Assembly (NCBI GenBank): GCA_963769115.1
Contig: CAVYKN010000010.1
Span: 1 to 64,000, forward strand
Reading direction: 5' to 3'
Source of the DNA: DASTFY01 sp963769115
Lineage (GTDB): Bacteria; Actinomycetota; Acidimicrobiia; Acidimicrobiales; Ilumatobacteraceae
Length of the DNA stretch: 64,000 bases
Shown: one piece after another, positions 56,651 to 64,000 of the stretch
Layout of the letters: every line of letters begins with the position of its first letter
Numbering within the stretch: position 1 is the first letter of the stretch
Made by a program: the position numbers and the translations under genes
The notes under the pieces: generated by a model
Seen by the model: only the letters and a program-made list of their open reading frames with translations
Told to the model about the DNA's origin: nothing
Databases searched by the model: none

Positions 56651-57662
56651 TCAGTACTCGAGCAGTCGCCTCAGCTCGTTGGCCTCGCCCTCAGAGAGAC
56701 GAGGCTCGTTGCGGACGTGGAACGGTGCGATCGTGCCGAGAGTATGGTCGGACGTCGCTTGCGCTCCCCAGACACGTTCCCTGATCATGCAGACGAAGCT
56801 GGTCGGATCACGACAGAACTGCTCGTACTGCACATCGACGACGCTCGCCGCAGGGACCCGTCGCTCCGACATTTCCAGCTGCTCGTAGAGCCGGCACGTC
56901 TGATCGGCCACCTGCTCCAGGGGAGATGCGGCGGGATTCAGCTGGCCGTCGTCGGCACCGGCTCCCCACCCGATCGAGCGGTCGCCTTGGACGTCTTCTC
57001 GAGCCTTTAAGAGCGACTGAGCAACATAGAACGGGTCCCGCTTGACGACGATGAACGTGACGTTGTCGAGGGTGGAGTACAGCAACTCGAGACACATCAT
57101 GTTCCTGTTGTTCTTGTTCAAGAATGGACGGTCGAACTGATGATTCCATGCATTAAAGAATGACCGCATGCTCGCCTGCTGTTGTACAGAAAGGTGACTA
57201 GGTGGATGGTACCGGTCCTCGCCGAGCCAGCGGTTCCAGACGTGAAAGCCGTCATTCGGCGCGCCAAGCTCGACCGTGTTTCCGTAGTAGCTGTCAGCAT
57301 TGAGCTCGCCCGAAGGCAGAAATCGATTGAAGGCCTTGCACGCGGTGATAGGGGATCTCGGGAACAAGCTGCTGAGGTTGTTGAAGAAAGAGAATGGGAG
57401 GTGGTGTGCCAGTGTCTGGTAGACGAGAGTCGTCCCCGCGCGGAGGCCCGACGACGAGCACGATCGGATGCTGGCTGGGTCGTTCACCCACGTGTTCGAG
57501 GCGCTGTTCGTGGACGCTCAGCACCAGGTCGACCGGTGTCAGGAGGACCACGGCCAGCTCGCGGGCGAGCATGCGTCGGGCCGCCCGGCTCCCCGATCGG
57601 AGGGCCCTCGACACGACACCGACTGGGTCGTGGAAGTTCCGGTAGCGTGACAGACCGATCAT
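56651..57662 (-). CDS. Sulfotransferase family protein (one frameshift)
   Basis: The PAPS-binding loop is split: HPIVLVVGPPR in one frame and AGTTLVYQTLAHHLPFSFF in the next, fitting loss of two bases in a CGCGCG run near 57440. N-terminal part MIGLSRYRNFHDPVGVVSRA. The 3'-phosphate motif is VTFIVVKRDPFYVAQSLLKA. C-terminal helices end NELRRLLEY. About 337 residues. It transfers sulfate to a hydroxyl or sugar, perhaps on the product of the adjacent GT39-like enzyme (convergent, 33 bases apart). AT-rich codons, including TTA at 57008-57010, suggest acquisition. Confidence 0.8.
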
Positions 57663-57716
57663 CTCCAGGTTCCACGATCCGCCGCTGGACCGTGCGTTGG
57701 TCTTGTCCCGTGCTTC

Positions 57717-58145
57717 ATGCCTGCCCTCACCAAGGATCCGCGCCACAACCGTACGCACATCGCGGTGCGGCCCGGGACGCTGCGCGAGATCGTGTACCCA
57801 ACCTCCACCACTACCACCACGCCATCACCGTGCAGTCCTGCCGCCTCGTTCCGCTGGCAAGGCTACACGGGTCCCGTGTTCCTCGTGCAAGGCGTTCCCG
57901 AGCCGAAGCAAACGAAGAACCGCATGCATCTCGATCTGCATGTCTCCGACCCGGACGCCGAGGCAGCACGGCTCGTCGGACTCGGCGCCACTCGAACGGG
58001 CAGAGGCTCGCTCGGGGACATCAAATGGATCACGATCCGCGATCCCGACGGCAACGAGTTCGACATCGGCCAGCGTTCAGCACACGCTCATCGGGGCCAC
58101 GTGTCGAGGGTGCCCTGCTCACCGACTGCAGCGGGCGTTCGGTGA
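57717..58145 (+). pseudogene. VOC (glyoxalase-fold) protein remnant
   Basis: The C-terminal module is clear: GPVFLVQGVPEPKQTKNRMH, LDLHVSDPDAEAARLVGLGA and IRDPDGNEFDIGQR, the pattern of actinobacterial Glyoxalase_6 proteins. The N-terminal module that should precede it is not found in any frame (residues before WQGYTG look random). Either a truncated gene or one with several indels. Confidence 0.55.
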
Positions 58146-58188
58146 CACCTGGTCCGTCAGCCTGGACGATGCGGGTCGCTACGGTGAG

Positions 58189-58520
58189 CTACACCGATTC
58201 GAGTTGACCACGGACCACATTGAAGACCGTGCCGTCCATCCGAAGCGAGTCATCGGTCCCGGATCGCTTCCGCAAGTCGCCGCATCGGGCGTCGGGGTCC
58301 ACGGTCAAGTCCGCAACGGTGTCGAAGGTGTGGAGCACGGCGTCGGTGGGTTGGTCGCCCGGTTGCCAGTCTGTTCCACAGACATCCCAGGGGAGCATCT
58401 CAACCTTGTTCAGCGACGCGAGATCAAGGCGAGCATCTCCTGATCCACGTGCGAATGCTCCCACGTCGACCGTCCTTCCGTCGTCGAGGCGGCTGCACGC
58501 GTGCCAGCCTGTCGGCGTGC
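58189..58520 (-). pseudogene. C-terminal fragment of a transglutaminase-like protein
   Basis: The frame ending at 58189 reads DDGRTVDVGAFARGSGDARL, then DLASLNKVEMLPWDVCGTDW and LTVDPDARCGDLRKRSGTDD. DLASLNKVEMLPWDVWG is a hallmark of the C-terminus of a bacterial transglutaminase-like family. The catalytic N-terminal part is missing; the fragment abuts the mtfA-like gene start. Likely a relic at the edge of the accessory island. Confidence 0.45.
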
Positions 58521-59287
58521 CGTTCTGGAAGCGACGCCCGGCGCGCCGGCTCCCGGCGGACTGGACCCGGCTGATGCGCACGTCACTGGGCGAGTGGAGC
58601 TACCTGGACGAGGACGAACGGCAACGGCTGGGTGAGCTCATCACGGAGCTCCTGGCGGGAAAGAGCTGGGAGGCGGCCCGCGACTTCACCCTGACGGACG
58701 AGATGTGCACGGTCATCGCCGCGCAGGCCGCGCTCGTGGTGCTCGGACTGGACCTCGAGACCTACCGCGAGGTGCGGGCCGTCATCGTCCACCCGACGAC
58801 GGTCACGTCACGGCGACCGAGGCCCGGCCCGGTGGCGGGGGTGGTGACCGAGGAGCCGCTCGACCTCCTGGGCGAGGCGCACCAGCAGCGAGGGCCGGTG
58901 CTGCTGGCCTGGGACACCGCGTCGGGCGACGCCAGGCACGCCGGGACCGGTCGCAACGTGGTGATCCACGAGTTCGCCCACAAGCTCGACATGCTCGACG
59001 GGATGGTCGACGGCACCCCGCCGGTGACCGGCCGCGAGGCCTACGACCGTTGGGTGAAGGTCTGCACGGCTGAGTACGAGCACCTCCGGACCCACCGGCA
59101 CGACCCCCTGCTGCGGGACTACGGCGCCCAGGACCCGGGGGAGTTCTTCGCCGTCGCCACGGAGGTGTTCTTCGACCAGCCCCTGGAGATGCGGGAGCTC
59201 AAGCCCGATCTCTACGACGTGTTCGCCGGCTACTTCGAACAGGATCCGGCGGCCCGGCGGGACCGGGCGGCCCGTCCAACGACCTAG
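58517..59287 (+). CDS. MtfA-like zinc peptidase (M90)
   Basis: 256 residues from GTG 58517. Contains the gluzincin motif NVVIHEFAHKLDMLDGMVDG and the downstream acidic ligand region DPGEFFAVATEVFFDQPLEM. The N-terminal segment FTLTDEMCTVIAAQAALVVL matches MtfA. In enterobacteria MtfA binds Mlc and regulates glucose uptake and has peptidase activity; here its partner is unknown. Confidence 0.88.
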   Translation: MPFWKRRPARRLPADWTRLMRTSLGEWSYLDEDERQRLGELITELLAGKSWEAARDFTLTDEMCTVIAAQAALVVLGLDLETYREVRAVIVHPTTVTSRRPRPGPVAGVVTEEPLDLLGEAHQQRGPVLLAWDTASGDARHAGTGRNVVIHEFAHKLDMLDGMVDGTPPVTGREAYDRWVKVCTAEYEHLRTHRHDPLLRDYGAQDPGEFFAVATEVFFDQPLEMRELKPDLYDVFAGYFEQDPAARRDRAARPTT

Positions 59288-59298
59288 ACGGCCCTTTT

Positions 59299-59324
59299 CC
59301 ACCGAATCGATATCGATTCGGTGG
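59299..59324. promoter_or_regulatory. Perfect 26-bp palindrome
   Basis: Half-site CCACCGAATCGAT is followed at once by its exact complement, with no loop. It lies 12 bases after the mtfA-like stop and 38 before the next start. It is AT-richer than its surroundings and lacks a T-run on either side, which favours a protein-binding site over a terminator. Confidence 0.55.
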
Positions 59325-59361
59325 CGATGGGTCGGCCGGATCTCTGCGCGAGGCTGCCCGG

Positions 59362-59665
59362 GTGGCCGTGATCGAGACGATGACGTTCCGGCTGGTCGAC
59401 GGGGCGGACGAGGCTGCCTTCCTCGCCGTCGACAAGCGGTTGCAGACCGAGTTCGCCTACCAGCAGCCCGGTCTTCTGCGGCGCACGACGGCCCGAGGTG
59501 TCGGTGACCGCGCCGGCGAGTGGGTGGTCATCGACCTGTGGGCGCGCGCCGAGGACGCCGACGCCTGCGCCGAACGGTTGGGACCACGATCCGCTGGCCC
59601 AAGAGCTCATGTCCCACGTCGACCCGGCCACCCTCGAGGTGCGCCGGTACACCGATCTCGACTGA
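59362..59665 (+). CDS. Small dimeric alpha/beta-barrel (ABM-like) protein (one frameshift)
   Basis: About 100 residues. AVIETMTFRLVDGADEAAFL, AVDKRLQTEFAYQQPGLLRR and GEWVVIDLWARAEDADAC fit the ferredoxin-like fold of ABM/heme-degrading monooxygenase-like proteins. One extra base near 59583 shifts the frame to HDPLAQELMSHVDPATLEVR and the stop at 59663. The palindrome upstream could control it. Function unassigned. Confidence 0.6.
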
Positions 59666-59683
59666 GGGACGGCGCCGTGCCGC

Positions 59684-60041
59684 CTACTGCTGGACGAGCA
59701 CGAGCGGGTTGCCCTCGGGGTCGAGGATCGACGCCAGCGTCGGACCGCCCGGCACATCGAACGGTCCGAGCACCACCTGACCTCCGAGCTCGACCGCCAG
59801 GTCCAGCGACGCGGCGAGCTCCTTGACCTGGACGTAGAGCCGGACGCCCGGGTTGTCCCCGCCCCGGATGTGACCACCGGGGCCCGGCTCCGGGCCCGCC
59901 CAGGCCGGCGGGGATCATCATGATCGGCCCCTCGCCGATGTCCCAGTGGCAGAGCGCGCGGTAGAAGGCGCGCTGACGCTCGGGATCACGGGCCTCGATC
60001 TCCCAGTGGACCACCGGCCGCGCCCAGTCCGAGGATGTCAC
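59684..60041 (-). CDS. VOC family protein (frameshifted)
   Basis: GTG 60041 starts TSSDWARPVVHWEIEARDPE, then RQRAFYRALCHWDIGEGPIM. After frameshifts near 59890 the C-terminal half gives VRLYVQVKELAASLDLAVEL, GGQVVLGPFDVPGG and the end ASILDPEGNPLVLVQQ. About 119 residues, one VOC module pair. Convergent with the ABM-like gene (18 bases). Such proteins range from dioxygenases to resistance proteins; no substrate can be inferred. Confidence 0.65.
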
Positions 60042-60128
60042 CCCGCCAGGCTGCCATCTCCCACCGGCGGCGGGCGGCACACCGCGCGGATCCGCCACCC
60101 ACGACCCGGTTCCGGCAAGCATGGGCGG

Positions 60129-62572
60129 ATGCCGAGCAGCGCACCGGCGCCGACCGAGGCATCGGCGCCCTGGTCGTGGAGCGCGCCCGTCACCCGCCGC
60201 ATCTTCGGCATCGTTCCCGACGAAGCCGTCCGCCGGCATCCGAGCGACCTGGTGCGCGTCGGCGTCGCCGCGTTCATCATCGTGGTGACCGCCGTGCTGG
60301 CCCGCCACCTGACGCAACTCGAGAAGGCCAGCTACGACCTCGTCGTCAGCATCCCGGACGCGCTGCGCGACGCCCTGTGGGCGGTCTACCTCGTCGGTAC
60401 GGTGGCGGTCCTCATCGGTCTGACCATCGCCGTGCTGGTCGCCCGGCGGCTGCGCTTCACGTTGGTGCTGATCGCCGCCGGCCTGCTCGCGTTCGGGGCG
60501 GGCACGGCGTTGCAAGCGCTCGTCGATTCCGAGGCCGTGCGCTCGGCCGCCGGCCTGGACGAGTACACGACGCCGACCTACCCGGTCGTGCTGCTCGCCG
60601 TGTCCAGCGCTGTCGTGCTCGTCGCCTCGGCCTACCTGACCCGGACCGCCCGTCACCTGGTCACCACCCTGCTCGCCCTGGCGTCCCTGGCCGCCTTTCT
60701 CCTCACGCTCGGGCTCTCGGCCGACATCATCGGCGCGCTCGCGCTCGGATGGGGGATCGCCGCGGCGGTCCGCTTCGCCGTCGGATCGCCCGAGGGCACG
60801 CCTTCGGTCGCCGAGGTGATGGGAGCGCTCACCGAGCTCGGCGTGCGGGTGACGGACCTGCGCCTGCTCGACGAGCAGGTCTGGGGCGAGGCCCGCTTCT
60901 CCGCCAGCTTGGTGGGAGACGAGAGCGACCATCCGCTCTACGTCGTGGTCATCGGGCGTGACGCTTCGGACGCGCGGCTGATGTCCAAGCTCTGGCGGTT
61001 CGTCTGGTACAAGGACTCGGGCCCGGCGATGTTCCTCACCCGCCTCGGCGAGCTGGAGCACCGGGCCTACCTCCTGCTGCGAGCCGCGCAGGCCGGCGTC
61101 CCCGTGGCCGAGGTCGTCGCCGCGGGCACGGCCGGGGAGGACGACGACGCCGTCCTGGTCACCCGCCCGCAGGTGGGTCGACCTCTGCCGTCGCTCGCCG
61201 CCGAGGAGATCACGGACGAGCTGCTCGTGCAGGTCTGGACCGACGGTCGAGCGGCTGCACGCCGCCCGCCTCGTCCACGGCTCGCTCAGCGCCGCCAACA
61301 TCCTCGTGCGGGACGACGGCGCCGTCGTCCTCACGGAGCTGAGCCGAGGCTCCACCATCCCCACGCCGGTGCAGGTGGGGCTGGACCGGGTGCAGCTCCT
61401 GGCCACCACCGCCTCCCTCGTCGGTGAGGAACGGGCCCTGGCCGCCGCCCTGGGCGTGCTCGGCAAGGACGGCCTGGCCGAGCTGCTCACCTTCCTCGAG
61501 CCGGCGGCGCTCTCGGCGCCCGTGCGGCGGGACCTCGACGAGGAGAAGAAGCTGCTGGCCGGGTTGCGCGACCAGGGCGCGGTGCTGGCCGGCGTGGAGG
61601 CCCCGACGCTCGTCCCGTTGCGGCGGGTCTCGATCTCGAACGTGCTCATGGCCGCCGGAGCCATCCTCGGCGTCTACCTGCTGATCGCGCAGTTCAGCGA
61701 CGTACCCAACCTCGGCGAGATCGTGCGCGGCTCGGAGAAGGGCTGGCTCGTCGTGGTCGCCCTCCTGTCCCAGCTCCCGCAGTTCGCCGGCGCGTTCGTG
61801 CTGCTCGGTTCGGTCGCCACCCAGCTCCCGTACGGGCCGTCGCTGGCGGTGCAGTTCGCCAACAACTTCACGGGGTTCGTCGCCGGTTCGGTGGGCACCA
61901 CGGCGATGGTCATCCGCTACTTCCAGCGCCAGGGACTCGCCGTGGCCATCGCCGTGAGCTCGGGCGTGCTCAAGACCCTGTCGTCGATGATCGTCGAGGC
62001 GATCCTCGTGATCATCGCGCTCGTCCTCACGTGGGGTGACTTCGACCTGTCGTCGGCGGGTGGCTCGGACTCGGGCGGCGGTACCGGTTCGACCCTCATC
62101 CTCCTCGTGATCATCGTGGGCGGTGTGGGCCTCGCCGCCGTGGTGACGATCCCGAAGCTGCGGCGTCGGGTGCACAGCGTGGTCGCTCCCCAGCTGGCCA
62201 CCGCCCGGAACAACCTGAAGCAGATCGCCGGGATGCCCACGAAGATGCTGCAGCTCTTCGGCGGCAACCTGGCCAGCGAGCTGCTCTTCGCGATGGTCCT
62301 CATCGCCGCGCTGCACGCCTACGGGCAGTCGCTGCCGCTGATGCAGGTCGTACTCATCAACTCCTTCGCCTCGCTGATCGGTGGGCTCGCCCCGATCCCC
62401 GGCGGCATGGGCGTCGTCGAGGCCGGGCTGATCGCCGGCTTCACCGCGGCCGGCATCCCGCAGGGCGAGGCCACCGCGGCGACCTTCACGGCGCGCACGT
62501 TCACGACGTACCTTCCTCCGATCTGGGGTTGGTTCGCGTTCGAACTGGCTGCGCCGCCGCAGCCTCGTCTGA
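60129..62572 (+). CDS. Flippase-type (LPG synthase TM) protein with embedded pseudokinase (two frameshifts)
   Basis: About 814 residues. N-terminal membrane domain with six or seven helices (residues 35-215), then a kinase-like domain: LMSKLWRFVWYKDSGPAMFL, ELEHRAYLLLRAAQAGVPV, VHGSLSAANILVRDDG and VVLTELSRGS. The catalytic Asp of H-x-D is Ser and the metal Asp is Glu, so it should be inactive. The C-terminal 310 residues are an MprF-like flippase domain (FANNFTGFVAGSVGTTAMVI, GGLAPIPGGMGVVEAGLIAG). Shifts occur near 61245 and 62545; the natural end is TGA at 62570. Likely moves lipids across the membrane. Confidence 0.75.
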
Positions 62573-62621
62573 GCCCCTGGGCCCGTGTGAGACGATCGCT
62601 GCGGACGAGGGGGAGGTGGAC

Positions 62622-63948
62622 ATGGTTGCAGCGGACTCGAAGCCGTCCGTGGTCATCGTGGGTGGTGGCTTCGCGGGCGTCGGGTGCGCGAAGGAGCTGG
62701 CCAAGCACGACGTGCCGGTCGTCCTCCTGGACCGGAACAACTACCACCAGTTCCAGCCGCTGCTGTACCAGGTGGCGACGGCCGAGCTGTCCGCCACGGA
62801 CGTCGCCCGCTCCCTGCGGGCGATCTTCCGGCGGGACGAGACGGTGTCGGTCAGGCAGCTCTCCGTCACGTCCTGCGACCCGGCCACGCTGACCGTCACC
62901 ACGGAGGACGGGCAGACCTTCACCGGTGACTACCTCGTGCTGGCCGCCGGCTCGCGGCCCAACTTCTTCGCCGTCCCGGGCGCGGCCGAGCACGCGTTCC
63001 CGCTCTACTCGCTGCGCGACGCGAAGGCGCTGCGGACCCGTCTGTTCGAGGTGTTCGAGGAGGCCGACACCAACCCGGCGCGCATCGAACAGGGTGCGCT
63101 GAACATCGTGATCGTCGGCGCAGGACCGACAGGCGTCGAGACGGCCGGCGCCGTCGCGGATCTCGTGCGCGACGTCCTGCCCAAGCGCTTCCACGACCTC
63201 CCGGTCGGGAAGACCCGCATCTTCCTGGTGGACCACGGCAAGGTCGTGCTCCGCGCCTTCTCGGAGAAGGCCCACGCCTACGCCGCCGAAAAGCTGGAGC
63301 ACAACGGCGTCACGCTCCTGCTGGAGACCGGGGTGGACGAGGTCATGAAGGACCGGGTCGTGCTCAGCAATGGCGACCAGATCCTGAGCCGTTGCGTCGT
63401 CTGGGCCGGCGGCCTGCAGGGCCCGGAGCTGTCCGCAAGCACCGGTCTGCCGCAGGAGCACGGCGGGCGGCTGGCCGCGCAGCCAGACCTGCGCGTGGAC
63501 GGCCACCCGCGGCGTGTACGCCATCGGCGACATGGCGGTCGTGACCGACGCCGACGGACAGGTGATGCCGCAGCTCGGGTCGGTGGCGCTGCAGGCCGGC
63601 AGATGGGCGGCCCACAACATCCTCGCCGACATGGACGGCCGGTCGCCCGAGCCGTTCTCCTACCGCGACAAGGGCATCATGGCGATGATCGGGAGCGGCT
63701 CGGCCATCGCGGAGGTGGGCCGCCACCACCACGAACTGCATGGCCACGTGGGGTTCGCGGCCTGGCTCGGAGTGCACGCCTGGCTCATGAGCGGTGTCCG
63801 CCAGCGGGTCGACGCGTTCGTGGCCTGGGCGTGGGACTTCTTCTTCTCCAGCCGTTCGAGCTCGATCATCGACGATCCCGACGCGGCCCACATCGACTGG
63901 GGCGACGACGATGACGAAGACGACGACGTGCGCGACGCAGACCTGTGA
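62622..63948 (+). CDS. NAD(P)/FAD-dependent oxidoreductase, type II NADH dehydrogenase-like (one frameshift)
   Basis: GGGAGGTGG precedes ATG 62622. FAD site SVVIVGGGFAGVGCAKELAK, the family segment NNYHQFQPLLYQVATAELSA, NAD site NIVIVGAGPTGVETAGAVAD, and VVWAGG. One base is lost or gained near 63515, after which GVYAIGDMAVV (second FAD contact) continues. Then GKGIMAMIG-like quinone-end segment (YRDKGIMAMIGSGSAIAEVG), a membrane-proximal helix, and a very acidic tail (WGDDDDEDDD). About 441 residues. Feeds electrons from NADH to quinone without proton pumping. Confidence 0.88.
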
Positions 63949-64000
63949 CCGGCGACGCGGACGTGGGCTCGCGGCACCACTGGACCCAGACGGAGAGCGG
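63945..64000 (+). CDS. Possible start of the next gene (3' partial)
   Basis: GTG at 63945 overlaps the oxidoreductase stop (GTGA) and stays open to the window end, 18 codons (TGDADVGSRHHWTQTES). Too short to identify. Confidence 0.3.
   Translation, partial: MTGDADVGSRHHWTQTES

Noticed and set aside
53889..58600. Direct repeat of the tRNA-Val 3' end that would mark an att site
   Set aside because: Only a 7-base match (TTCGAGT near 58198) was found; not significant.

Overview
The window looks like part of the chromosome of a high-GC actinobacterium, most likely an Acidimicrobiia-type lineage known from draft or metagenome assemblies. The markers are an actinobacterial LeuRS with a KMGKS loop, an F420-type LLM oxidoreductase, an Rv2466c-like DsbA protein, a FolP2-type dihydropteroate synthase paralogue, a PAC2 protein, a BldD-like regulator and MmyB-type XRE control. 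This assignment is inference; there is no rRNA here.

Layout. 1-6.5 kb: secreted and envelope proteins (PPC-like fragment, solute-binding/VWA protein, TIR protein with two C-terminal membrane helices, DsbA-like protein, PhoX-like phosphatase), all split by frameshifts. 6.6-11.4 kb: a PadR regulator with a small membrane protein, an ABC-2 transporter pair and a LuxR-type two-component system. 11.9-15.1 kb: a PAP2-like/kinase fusion, an AAA ATPase remnant, a 3' tRNA-Ala(GGC) fragment that looks like an attachment-site scar, and small zinc-ribbon and secreted proteins. 15.1-24.4 kb: MFS-TetR drug-efflux operon, a second ABC-2 pair, an XRE regulator, an AhpD-like protein, a lysozyme-like protein, a PEP-utilising-domain protein and a potassium channel.

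24.5-53.7 kb is the conserved backbone: leuS, comEA, comEC, folP2-like, holA, rpsT, lepA, hrcA, dnaJ, rsmE, bldD-like, hemW, interleaved with a fatty-acyl-AMP ligase, two large secreted propeller proteins, a methyltransferase, PAC2, an APH-type kinase, a YbbN-like thioredoxin, an MFS exporter and a photolyase. Frames here are mostly intact. leuS-comEA-comEC-holA-rpsT-lepA and lepA-hrcA-dnaJ-rsmE-hemW are widely conserved neighbourhoods, so the accessory genes stand out as insertions.

53.8-58.5 kb follows a complete tRNA-Val(GAC): 1.2 kb without a supported gene, then a GT39-type glycosyltransferase and a sulfotransferase (each with a rare TTA codon) and two gene fragments; it reads as an accessory surface-modification island. 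58.5-64 kb: MtfA-type peptidase, a perfect 26-bp palindrome, two small alpha/beta-barrel or VOC proteins, a flippase-type membrane protein with an embedded pseudokinase, and a type II NADH dehydrogenase-like flavoprotein.

Most notable observations: (1) two related kinase modules, one with all catalytic residues and one degenerate, each fused to a different lipid-handling membrane domain; (2) a BldD-like regulator that keeps most of the cyclic-di-GMP signature and has a near-consensus BldD box just upstream; (3) a HemW that lacks the first radical-SAM cysteine; (4) a tRNA-Ala attachment-like scar beside an ATPase remnant; (5) a perfect palindrome at 59.3 kb. Frameshifts are concentrated at the two ends of the window, which points to local sequence quality rather than biology for most broken genes.
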